Shown here in pieces: positions 39,336 to 49,364 of a stretch of 64,000 bases of DNA. Position numbers and translations under genes: made by a program. Numbering within the stretch: position 1 is the first letter of the stretch; each line of letters begins with the position of its first letter. The stretch is from Tetmemena sp. SeJ-2015 (lineage: Eukaryota > Ciliophora > Spirotrichea > Sporadotrichida > Oxytrichidae): contig JAJKFJ010020864.1 in assembly GCA_027382625.1 (NCBI GenBank), positions 124,001-188,000 on the forward strand, read 5' to 3'. Below the pieces are notes generated by a model. It saw only the letters and a list, made by a program, of their open reading frames with translations, did no database searches and was not told where the DNA came from.

Positions 39336-42300
39336 TCATAGTAGCTGTTTTTTGTTAAAGATATCTGAATTCAAAAAGTCTTTGTAAAGGAACTGATACT
39401 TGACTACACTATCTCTATGTGCATTAATCATATTATCTTCATCTTTAAACTTATTAGAGTACATGGCTTCTTGCTCTCTCAAAAGTGCCTCTTCCTCTCT
39501 TACTATTTCTTCCATGAGTTGCTCATCTCTCGTCCTCTAATAGGCATTCATAGCCATATGAATAAGGCTTTATCTATTCTCAGGGTATCGTGGCTAATCG
39601 ATAGGATCTATAATCTAGAATACCTCTAACTCCTCAAAATCCCATTTGTCTCTTCGACCTGCCAAGAACTTATCAACATCTTACCCTCCCACTCGGGTCG
39701 GCATATGGTAAGAGTACATTGCTGATTCGCTTTTCTTCAAGTCTATCAGATTCAAGCACATGTCGAAACCAGAGCAAAAATATTTAAAAAATAAAACCAA
39801 AGCCAAATGAAAGTTAAGTTCTAGAGTGATAGAGAGCTTAATCATCTCTACCTTAGCGAATAGGAAGCTTGAGGGGCTCTCTGCCCTTGTTGTCTGTTAT
39901 AGTAAACAGGAAAGATTTTTGACATTTTTTCCAATTGTTTTCCAGCTCATCAGTCCAAGATATCGGAGAGTACCCTCCAAATATATGTCCATTATTCGCT
40001 TTAAAATAATACTTTCTCTAAAATAACTCACATAATTATGAAAAATTTTAATTTTGCTTTAACTATCATGAGAGAGGGACCTTTATCATAAACTAAATTC
40101 CTAAATGTCTATCCCATCAATTTATGATCACTTAATCTGTAGAGAAGCTGGGATTTAGTAAAGTTTGGTAAAGCCTGCAATATCATATCATACTCTTATA
40201 TTATAATTGAAGACCCCAAAATTTCTATATTTTGCATACTAGCAGTCCTCAGGAATAATTTTGGAGTTTCTAAGTGGATTAATTATTTCTCTAAATTAGG
40301 TTTGATAGTTTGATGCTTTGTTAATATAGAGTTCCTGCACTCGTTTGCTATTCTTTTGACTTCATCAACTTTTGGGTGATCTACTTTGATCCAGACCTTT
40401 TGCTCATCAGGGAACTGTATTCCAGATGAAATGTTCTAATTATGATGATGATTTGAAATGAATGTTTACCTTAAGAAAGATATTGGTTGTCTTGAAAAGT
40501 TTCAGAGTATCAAAAAGGGACTTAGGTTGTATAATCTCTATTTCACTTAACTCTTTTTTATATGCCTCCAGGGCATTAAGTTAAAATACGATGTCTTTAT
40601 CTAACTGAAGATGCAACTCCCTGCATTCTTTTTTCTTCTCTTCCTGAACTAATTGCAGTTCCTTGATTATACTGTTTATGTAATTGTCTATGACTTTCTC
40701 AGACGTTTCTAAGTAAGAAAAAATACTTATATTTAAAATATAAGTCCTTCCTAATTTTTAAGAAAATTATTAATTAGAATCTTAATAGATAGGCTATACG
40801 GTGAGTGCTATGAGTGACCTGCTTATCTAGGGAAGCTTTCCCTCTTCCTTTGATTCCACAACCCACAAGGTTTTCGTAGAATTCCAACAACATCTCAAAC
40901 GATAAGACCTGGATTTATCGTGCAAGTACTTACTAGCCTTCAAAAGAGGAGGACTCAGTTTCCTTTCGGCTTAAGTCTACTACTTGCTAAAAATTTTGGG
41001 TTTTAAGAACTCTCTGGAATCACTCCACCTAAGAGTACCTTGCCCTTGAGTCAAAAACTCAATTCATCACTGGCTAGACAAACTTTGCTATGACCTCGCT
41101 AATTTAATGTACGAGGAAGGTAAAGCGAATTTGATGGTTCTTAGATCTTTTGGGATCCTCATCATTGTTTACCAATTTTGCTACCCATTACATACTATAC
41201 AAGGAATGATAAATGGAAAACTAAATCTTTGCCCTTACATGGGAAAAATTCTAAAGCCTGATCGAACCTAAACACCAGATGCCCTCAGATGAAGAAATTA
41301 AGTTGAAAGAACCTAAAGATTTCAAGTTTGAGTTTGACCCTGAAATCTTGAACAAGACGCCATTACCTACTACCTACCCCCACGCCAACTTACTATATAG
41401 TACCCTCCAGAACAGAACAGAAATCTGGTCGGGAAAACTGGCCAGTTTTCTTGATCAATTTAACCCAAGATCCAATGACTATGACCTTGTCCTTCAAATG
41501 ATATAAGACCTTAAACAAGAGATCATAGTTGGTTAACAACTCTTAATCAAGACAATCCTGGACTGTGAATCGGATTACCAAACACGGGTGGCTAACAAGG
41601 TAAACAAATACAAAAGACTTAAATAGGCTGTCTAAAACACATCAGTTGACTAAGAATGGAACCACAGAAGAGAAAAAATCATAATCAACTACAGGGAAAT
41701 TCTGGACTACTTTCTCCCTATGGACTTAGAAGAGGATCTCTAAGTTGACTGGGAAGAAATCAATGTTGAAAGCATACTTGGACACATCTCAGCACATATC
41801 CTGGAAACTCCATTTATAATGTAAAGAGTGAAAGAATACATGATTATGGAAGCCCCAGGCTGTATCTCATAAATGACTTTGATCTATAGACACCAAGATG
41901 ATGCTAATTTCTACCACTCTATAATGGATAAAAGACTGAAAACCCTAGCTGCTGAAGTCAACACAGACAGACCTATTCCAGCTATGGGAACAGACAATGA
42001 AGAGTGGGAGAGAATCTGGTTGGAACTACTACTACATACCAGGCTCTCCTCTGACAGACCTAAACAAACCGATGCTGTTGTAAGAGACATACTGAATGAC
42101 ATCCTTCTCGCCTTAAACGAAATTAAATTTAATGGTGATGTCAGGAGTGAATATGACAAACTCTACATGAAAGTCACGGAAGTTTTGAACAAGAAAAATC
42201 ACGGTCAGAAGGAGAAGTAAGACATTTTCTCCTAAGAGACTAATTTCACAACACCAGAAGGGAAAAGAAGGAGGAAATGAGTGATAATTAACACGGGAGT

Positions 42301-43023
42301 GGTCGTTATGACTTCCCTAAGTTTAACATATAACACGCAAGACGCTAGTTCGTCTAAAATGCGTTGTTATTATTATTATTATTATAAGTCCTTCCTGAAA
42401 TTATCCCTTGACTAATTTAAGTAGAGAAGTCTTCGCTCAACAAACTATCTTATACCTAGCAGGAGCCCTATGTTCTCCTTATATTCAACTCTGAGCTTCT
42501 GAAAAGCTTCTTCTAAAGAAACTACTTTGTGGCCTCTATGGATATCAGAGTAGTTGAAGTGGTGGCACATCCAGCAAGTGAACTATTTATCTTCCATGCA
42601 AAATGTCTCCAACAACTTCAAATGGTTCTTGCAAATATCAGCTCTGTCGTATTCCACATTATCATGCATGAGCTGAGAGTTAGAAAGTTCTTAATTCTGC
42701 CACTCCCTGATAGCCATTTCAATATCGCCCATGTATTTCAGATCTTCCATTATATCTCCCGAAGGCAGCTGTGTCACTCTCAAGCACATTGGGCAAGTGA
42801 TCTTGCTTTCATTCTACAAAAATAATTTAAGATTGCATGGAATGAACTTGCTTTAAGTAGTATGGATATTTACATAATTGGGTTTGAGGATACTGTACTT
42901 CTAAATGGTTTCGATGCATTTCTTGCAATAGACATGAGAGCAGTTAGTCATTTAAAAAGGAAAGGTAAATATCTCCTGGCAAAGGGGACAGATGAAATTC
43001 TCATTCAGGCTTTTCTTCTCCAT
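39336..43023 (-). CDS. RING - B-box - coiled coil - TLDc protein (TRIM-like)
   Basis: ATG at 43021-43023 gives MEKKSLNENFICPLCQEIFT, then TNCSHVYCKKCIETIQK and, after an interruption, ITCPMCLRVTQLPSGD: a RING finger, probably an E3 ligase. A B-box-like cluster follows (CKNHLKLLETFCMEDKQFTC, WMCHHFNYSDIHRGH), then a coiled coil (YKENIGLLLGIRQFVERRLL; SEKVIDNYINSIIKELQLVQ; KKECRELHLQLDKDIVFQLN). A TLDc domain comes last (LLYRLSDHKLMGQTFRNLVY, DKGPSLMIVKA, NNGHIFGGYSPISWTDELEN, KSFLFTITDNKGREPLKLPI), with a conserved tail to TGA 39336-39338. A 58-nt IES (40005-40062) splits the TLDc. A large IES (40715-42389) containing a retroelement-like insertion splits the coiled coil. RING, B-box and TLDc each match well; the order is inferred from one continuous gene. 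Confidence 0.85.
40005..40062 (-). other. 58-nt IES in the TLDc domain, pointer TTAAAGC
   Basis: TTAAAGC (minus) at 40056-40062 and 39998-40004. Excision joins GPSLMIVKA to NNGHIFGGYS exactly as in TLDc proteins. Confidence 0.8.
40739..40752 (+). repeat. 14-bp target-site duplication, left copy
   Basis: TATAAGTCCTTCCT, identical to 42383-42396, flanks the 1.63-kb element. Part of it is coding sequence of the host gene (RKDL on minus). Confidence 0.75.
40810..42280 (+). pseudogene. ORF of the insertion element, with frameshift and in-frame TGAs
   Basis: ATG at 40810 starts MSDLLIQGSFPSSFDSTTHK. The frame runs through YLLAFKRGGLSFLSAQVYYL, shifts near 40990, then continues EYLALESKTQFITGQTNFAM and is open from 41210 to TGA 42278-42280: PSDEEIKLKEPKDFKFEFDP, TRVANKVNKYKRLKQAVQNT, LGHISAHILETPFIMQRVKE, AAEVNTDRPIPAMGTDNEEW and SEYDKLYMKVTEVLNKKNHG. 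In-frame TGAs are at 41132-41134 and 41207-41209. Length of about 490 codons, largely helical and hydrophilic, would suit a gag/ORF1-type protein, but no family is recognised. The TGAs and shift suggest decay, or a different reading of TGA. Confidence 0.5.
42335..42364 (+). other. 3' stem-loop of the insertion element
   Basis: ACGCA (42335-42339) pairs with TGCGT (42360-42364), and AGACG (42340-42344) pairs with CGTCT (42351-42355) around a CTAGTT loop, with a bulge AAAA. LINE 3' ends often carry such a hairpin recognised by their reverse transcriptase. Confidence 0.55.
42367..42384 (+). repeat. (TTA)6 microsatellite tail
   Basis: Six perfect TTA units directly after the stem-loop and overlapping the right target-site duplication. 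Confidence 0.85.
42383..42396 (+). repeat. 14-bp target-site duplication, right copy
   Basis: TATAAGTCCTTCCT directly follows the (TTA)6 tail of the element. The junction base is ambiguous because the tail and duplication share TTATA. Confidence 0.75.
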
Positions 43024-43162
43024 TCTTTAATATTTTCAAAGATTAAATATTTTGCTTTAATTTCTTAACAAATCAGTTTAGTAAATGCTCTACAAAGTTT
43101 GATGGATAGTAAGGATGAAAAGTTTACAACTTATCTAAATAAATTTACTTGAGGGAGGTAAA

Positions 43163-44045
43163 ATGGATACGAGCATCGTTGAGAATATAAGAGAGGAGTT
43201 ACAAGCAAAAGGGTAATCTGATATTAATTCAAAGTTTCTGAGATGATAATCCAAAAATGGCTCTTTCGAATAAGGATAGAATGCAGCTGGCTCATAATTT
43301 AGAGAAAGGAATTACAAGTACTAGCTGACTGATATAAACTAGGCGATACTTATTAACGACATGATGTAATCAAATGAACATTCTCATTTTCAGCACAGTA
43401 ACTCATTTTAATACAAATGATTGTATTTATATACTTTCATATCATCAAATTTAAGAGAATAGAGAGCGAAGTCCCCTATCAAGTTTATCAATAATGACTA
43501 GATCACAGACTTAGAAAGTGTTGATCCCAAAAAGTTTACAATTGTCCATCTAGATTTGCTTACATAAATTATATTTTATGGTTTGATTTGATTTGGGAGG
43601 AAGAGGGTAATCTAGGGATAATAAATACATGGCCTAATAAAAGAATGACTATGAGAGCTTAGTGAATTACCAGGAGCAGAAAAATGTAAACCTTAAGAGT
43701 AGTTTAGTGCATGGAAAATTCCATCACGAGCTTAGAATGAGGGACCAACTCGCCAATGTAGACAGAGTAAATCAATTCTTATACTTCTTCAATTTTAAAT
43801 TAAATGAGATGTATATAAAGCATCTGGAGAGGGAAGAGAAAAAGAGAAAGCACCAGCAAATGGTAGATCAATTTACCAAAAATAAAACATAAGCGAGTTA
43901 AAACAACAAAGGCAGAAAGCAAACCCCTATAAGATTTAACAGCACTAAAAAAGGTTCTAAGCAACCGCAAACTCTCAATTAAAATAAAGTTAAATCTTAG
44001 ATAACTGACCATACTTAGATTAAGGAATCAATTTCAATTTATTAA
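43163..44045 (+). CDS. hypothetical protein, Lys/Gln-rich C-terminus
   Basis: ATG at 43163 gives MDTSIVENIREELQAKGQSD. Later blocks are NGSFEQGQNAAGSQFRERNY, QLTDINQAILINDMMQSNEH, RAKSPIKFINNDQITDLESV then DPKKFTIVHLDL, and NYQEQKNVNLKSSLVHGKFH, MRDQLANVDRVNQFLYFFNF, KHLEREEKKRKHQQMVDQFT. It ends near TAT TAA with a basic tail. AT-rich interruptions at about 43425-43450 and 43560-43620 look like IESs. The frame ends near 44045. Family not recognised. Confidence 0.5.
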
Positions 44046-44800
44046 AAAATAAATAATACGATAAAAAGTAACAGATAGCTATTTTTAAGGACTTTTAATT
44101 CCCTTGAGTCAATAAATTTGCAAGTTAATGATAGGACAGAGTTTCGGAAGTTAGAGAATAATAAAAATTGATATTTTTAATTTTTAATCTATTAAAATTT
44201 ATAGAATATACCCTAAGAATCAAAATGTAAAAGAAAGGTTTATTTTCATACCAGCATTTATGATATCTTTAATTAAAAAATGATACTTAATTTATGTCGT
44301 TTATTATGCTTATTAGTTTTCTTAAACGATATGTGAATTTTAAATTTTAATTATGTTTTAATATAATATATAAAAAATATTTAATTTTAATACTTATAAC
44401 TCAGCTGAAAGACCCCACGGAGATTCAAAAGAAAGGATAAATGGGGGTATGAGTAAGAATAAATTAATGTTTTAAATATTATTTGTTTATTAATAAGAAT
44501 GATATTTTCACAGGAGGGTAAAATAGCTTGGAAAAAAGACCCACTCAAATATTTTCGCTTAGTAAAGCAGAACTTTATTCTTATAAATTATTTATTAGCA
44601 TTTTCGTAATCTCCCTGGATAAGCAGAAATAAGAACGATGAGCTAAGAGAATAGGAGGGCGTTTATTCTCCTATTAGGCCAGGGAAGCGAAATATTACCT
44701 AGTTAATCCAAAGCAAAGCCTTATAAAGATCCTCTAATCAGAGGTATGCAGAATTATCTCTTCTCTTTATTTAGCATGCAGTAGTAGATTCATCATATTT
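44046..44800. other. AT-rich DNA, possibly with a first small exon
   Basis: 44050-44400 is extremely A+T-rich with no frame. Between 44400 and 44800 short coding-like pieces appear on plus but none could be joined with confidence. Confidence 0.35.
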
Positions 44801-47800
44801 TACTGCTGACTATAAAATGCCATACATTTAAAAAGCAGGAACTCAAAAACTGAGGATGCCCAATTACTCCATGCACAATATTTCAGATGCAGATTTTTAC
44901 AGTGAAGAACACGTATTTACTCAAGCTCATGCAGACAAGAAAAAAGTTTCTATGCTCACTTATTTCAATTTAAAGCCTTTAAATAATTATCTGAGATAGA
45001 ATAAGGACAGGCAGTCAAATTATGATTTCAAATTATTTAAGAATCAATATTTTTTAAGCTAAAAATAAAATTAGATAGCCTTTATTTATTTTAAGATTTC
45101 ATTTTTTAAACAATGAAATTAAAAAAATTAAATTAAAAAAATGGGAGTTTTAAACTTAATTATGTTCCTAAGTAGTAAAACTAAGAGATGAATATAAGGA
45201 GTTATTCTGTGTCTTCTTAAAACCATACTCAAGGATCGGTTTCAAAATTAAATCAGCCCCACCATCAAACTTTTTTAATTTATATTTAAGTTGATAAATA
45301 AACTGGGAGCACGTAGAGCTTTTAACAGCCCCTAATGCAAAGATATGATTCTAAAAAGACAAAATCGTAGCTATTTAAAATGGCGTAGCTCTATCACCAA
45401 CCCTCCTTCTCCTCTTCTTAACAATAACTAAACCAAACTGAGTAATCTTCAAGTACCAAGCATGCATAGTTATTATACTCATCTTTAGTTCATTAGAAAA
45501 ACAGAGGACTCAAAGGCAAGGATAGCAGAAGATAGCTAGCTCTACAACTAGTTAAATAGGGAATTCTTCAAAGAAAAACCAGACAACCTAAATAACTTAG
45601 AAAGAAGGAAGACATTACTCCAAAACTAGATTCATATATTTTATTAACATATATATTCATTTAAAAGATCAATCAGTAGTTGATCCTAGAAAATCTCCAA
45701 GATTAAGGTATTTCTATATCACAAAATTGTAATTGCAAAATTGTATATTTGATATGAGGGTTTGTGCTAATGGTTTTATTTAGATCAAGACGCTAGATTT
45801 GAGAAGTAGAGAAAGTGGGAGCTGTAGAATTAGCCAACGATATAGAACTAAACCTAAATTGATGAGGATCTACTTCAAAGATTTAAAGAGATCAGTCTCT
45901 CAAAAGAGCAAATATCAAAGTCTGAAGAAAACTAAAGCAAAGAATCAGATAACAAAAGAAACACAGGAAATACTCAATCTCAGATAATGTTAAATTAATT
46001 TTCTGTTTCTTTAATAAAATTAATGGAAATAGATGAAGAGAAAGCTTTCGATAGATAGGGATATGAAGATATCAGATAAAAGATGCACTAACTAAAAGGA
46101 AGCCATCATTTATTAAGAGCAGCAGTTAATCGCTCAGTGGCTGCTTAGGAAAAGGAAATAAGCCACCTTTTATTTGACAAACAGCTTAACTTGCCTTTAA
46201 TGAACAAAACCTATAGGAAAATAAGGTAAGAATTTGGAGACAGAAATTAATCTTCAGGGACTAATAATTTTCAAAATAATTAAGAAGATTAAAATACGAA
46301 ATCAGAGAGCAATTAGGCAAGTTACGAACAATTTTAACACAGGAATAATGATTTACAATAACACAATTTTCAGAATTATCTAACTTAAGATCATAGAAAT
46401 TAAAACTACGAAGGTAGGATGCGAGAAATTTTATAAAATAGGCCTCAGAAAAACTCAGACCCAAAGGTATAAGTAATTGATAGGAATAATCTACAATTTT
46501 TATATTTAAAATCAACAGTCCATTTTTGTTGGTTAGCAGAATTTTATCTCACCTAAAGTTGTTCCTCCTTCAGGATAATTCAAGTCAAGCTTAGCTCAAG
46601 CAGATTTGAAAATGTTTAAATACTTTGGAGGAGAGGAGAAACTAGATGTTAGCAAACTATTTTCTCCAACACAGAAGGGAAATGGTATTTTAGATTAGAG
46701 TTCTGCTGAATCCTAAGGAAGAAATCTAGGGGAAAATCTTCCCCAATATTCTTAGTTTCCTTATTTGACATTAAACAACAAATCTCTGAGTTAAGAAGGC
46801 GAAGAAGCTGAGCCAAATTAAAATGAGGTAGAGAAGCAATTTATGAAAATGATGAGTGAGGATGAGGTTAAAGCATTTTTAAGAGAGAAGGCGCAAAAGT
46901 TAAGGACATTTCAAAAGTCAGTTAATTTTGTAAACAGAAAGAGTGAAGCTAAGTGGCAAGAGAGAAGGGAGCAAAAGCAAGGGCATGGTAGTAATCTCGA
47001 CAGTATTTAATCTAGAGAAGCTGCTAATAATTAGACAAATGAGCATTAGGGTCCAGGCAGAATCAGAGAAAGAGACCTCAGAGATATATTTATTTTGAAT
47101 TAAGACATGAATACCATTCTAGAAAAACTGTTTACTTATTGGGATATAGAAAATGAAGGCAGTATTCCTTAGTTTCTGTTCGAAGAAAAATTGATCGTTT
47201 ATGGCTTAATCTCTAATGATTTAATGGCGAATCGGCTGCTGAAATTAATTGTAGACAAATCCCCTTCTAAATAATATGGACTCCAGAAAGGAAGTAAGCC
47301 AGAGAAAGAATTGAGCTAAAGCCCTTAAAGAGCCAGAGCTGATTCAGCTTTAAGCATGTATTCTAATGGATCTGATATCTTGAAGAAGCAATCCCCAACT
47401 CCTCGAGTTGATATCAGAGTCAAGAAGCAGTAATTCTTAAGTCTTAATTAAACCAACAAGTATATCATAGCGCTTATGGATTTCATAATTAAAAGAGTTA
47501 CAGAAGCCAGGATACAAGAAGAGGTCATTTAAAAATCTTTAGCTCACAAAAAGACAATACTAGAAAACAATTTATCCTTCAAGAAAGGGAACTCCATTTA
47601 GTAGACTCCATCTAGGCAGTAGCAAGATGTTTAAGGTGTGAGAAAAAGTTAGGAGTTGTCTGCAGTTTGGGAAGATAGAAGTAGTCCTATTTCCAGCATT
47701 TAGCAGAGCCCAAGACTCAATCTGAATAAAATTTCCATTTAGAAAACTGTTTCCAGTAACTAAACTAAAGAATTCACTGTTACTGTTAATGATGCTTAAA

Positions 47801-48880
47801 ATCAAGCCTTAACTATTTGGAATGAAATAGAATAATCCAATGGCAACGAGATTAAAAAGGAGCAGCTACTATCCTACCTTAAGGCAAATAAGATTATTGC
47901 TGATCGTCCTTAATTCGATGAGTTTCTGAAAATTATGCTGCAAGAAGATGCAATAGATTTTAATCATCCCATGAATAAGTTACAGTTTTATTAAAGGGTA
48001 TATTTTTTTTTGCTTAATTCTTAAAGCATCATTACATTTTGATTGATAAAATATTTTCCGCTTAAAAAGTTTTTGACAATTTTCTCAAGACCTATCTTCA
48101 TGATTGGACTTCGCAACATTCTCTCACTTTCTCGAAGTCAGAAAGAATAAGGAAAAGGACTTCTTGCAACGAAGACCCTCTCTCTTGCTAAATAGTCACA
48201 CATTAGAATAAGTTGCTTTTTTCAAGTTTCGAAAATACTTTGCAGCCGAAACCTTAAATGAATATGAACTAGACAAGTGGCAGTTAACAAAAGACTAAGA
48301 GTAATGCCTAGGACAGTTTTCAAAGCACAATGATAATGATTAATCAGGAATTATAAGCATCTCAAAAGTTTAATTTCTTATGTAAGTTATTTAAAGTTAG
48401 AGCCTCCTGTTTGGGCCTCACAGCAGATTATGTAGAAAGGATTCTCTTAGTAAGTCAATAATAATGAGAAGGCCAATAATTAATAGCAGAAGCTTTTGAA
48501 TTAGAGAGACTTGATCCAGGCTATGAGTGAATTATCCCGCAAGCAATAGAGAAGAGATAAAATAAGTATTCGCTCCATACTTGATGATTTCCATAATGAC
48601 ATGCGACTGGCCCAAAAGAGAGAGCTAGATTTAAAGATCAAATAAGTTATTTAACGAAGTCTGAAGAAGGAGCCAAGCCAAGACTTCAGAAATGGGTAGT
48701 CCACAACTTAGAATTCAGGTAGCACTCCAAGTGGCTTTAATAAAAATAGATTAGGGGGCAGAAGTGGGAATGCAAGTGGAAGAAGAACAACATAATCGAA
48801 TTATCAAGAGGATGCTCAAATAGTATCGAGACAACTATTTTAAAATAGTTTTAATGAAATTCAAGTAAGCTAATTTCATG
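44800..48880 (+). CDS. large hypothetical protein with EF-hand-like segments
   Basis: Blocks on plus: RMPNYSMHNISDADFYSEEH, then NIRSYSVSSQNHTQGSVSKL, IAEDSQLYNQLNREFFKEKP, FMKMMSEDEVKAFLREKAQK and NTILEKLFTYWDIENEGSIP (EF-hand-like helix-loop-helix; FLFEEKLIVYGLISNDLMAN follows). After a linker come IIALMDFIIKRVTEARIQEE, NQALTIWNEIEQSNGNEIKK and EQLLSYLKANKIIADRPQFD (second EF-hand-like pair), then LKTYLHDWTSQHSLTFSKSE and a disordered Gly/Asn/Ser C-terminus (GGRSGNASGRRTTQSNYQED), stopping near 48880. Most of 46500-48000 is open in one frame. Several AT-rich interruptions. Calcium binding is possible; identity unknown. Confidence 0.5.
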
Positions 48881-49364
48881 CATGAGAATATTTCATTTGA
48901 TTAATCCGAAATATTATTTGAAGTTTAAGAATTTATTTATGTAAGAATTTAAATCTAACTCATTTGAGAATACTGGATAGATAGTTAGTGCAGTAAGAGT
49001 TCTTTAATTAAATTTGTGCAAAAGACTGTGGCATGACGTGGACATGATTAGCACGACAATTTTATATTCCTATATCTAAATCTCAAGTTGAACAGATTCC
49101 ATTCAAATTTATCTAAGTAAATCAAATAAGAAATGAGATGAAATGATTATTTTTATTATGTCACTCAAGTTTAGGTGGCAATTAAGATTTAAATTTAAAT
49201 AAGAACCGTAGTTTTAATATAAGTAAAGCACTATTTTAGCAATCACTATTATCCCTTCATTCAATTTGAATTAACTTAAAGAAGACATATATTTTCGAGT
49301 AATAATTATTAATCCCATATTTGTTAAACATAAAGCAAAGATTGAATATCAAAGGAAATCTCTG
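48881..49364. other. AT-rich intergenic DNA upstream of FARAT
   Basis: No conserved frame. Should contain the FARAT promoter; no motif recognised. Confidence 0.4.

Larger units (their letters stand above)
40753..42382 (+). mobile_element. putative non-LTR (LINE/HAL1-like) element with single ORF, stem-loop and (TTA)n tail
   Basis: A 1.63-kb insertion in the opposite orientation to its host gene, bounded by 14-bp duplications. It ends in a hairpin (42335-42364) and six TTA units (42367-42384), the hallmark 3' end of non-LTR retrotransposons. Base composition is less AT-rich than neighbouring IES DNA. It carries one long ORF and no reverse transcriptase or endonuclease motif that I can see, so it may be an ORF1-only non-autonomous copy. 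No terminal inverted repeats were noticed. Confidence 0.65.
40715..42389 (-). other. large composite IES carrying a retroelement-like insertion, pointer ACTTA
   Basis: ACTTA (minus) occurs at 40710-40714, 40741-40745 and 42385-42389. Joining the outer copies gives NFRKDL joined to ETSEKVIDNYINSI, restoring the coiled coil in frame. The original small IES is the AT-rich 40715-40745. The element at 40753-42382 sits beside it, so germline excision would remove both. Confidence 0.75.

Noticed and set aside
41279..42220. Possible dynein heavy-chain N-terminus
   Set aside because: The ORF first looked like a dynein tail, but no dynein motif could be confirmed. Flanking duplications, the 3' hairpin and the TTA tail place it inside an insertion element.
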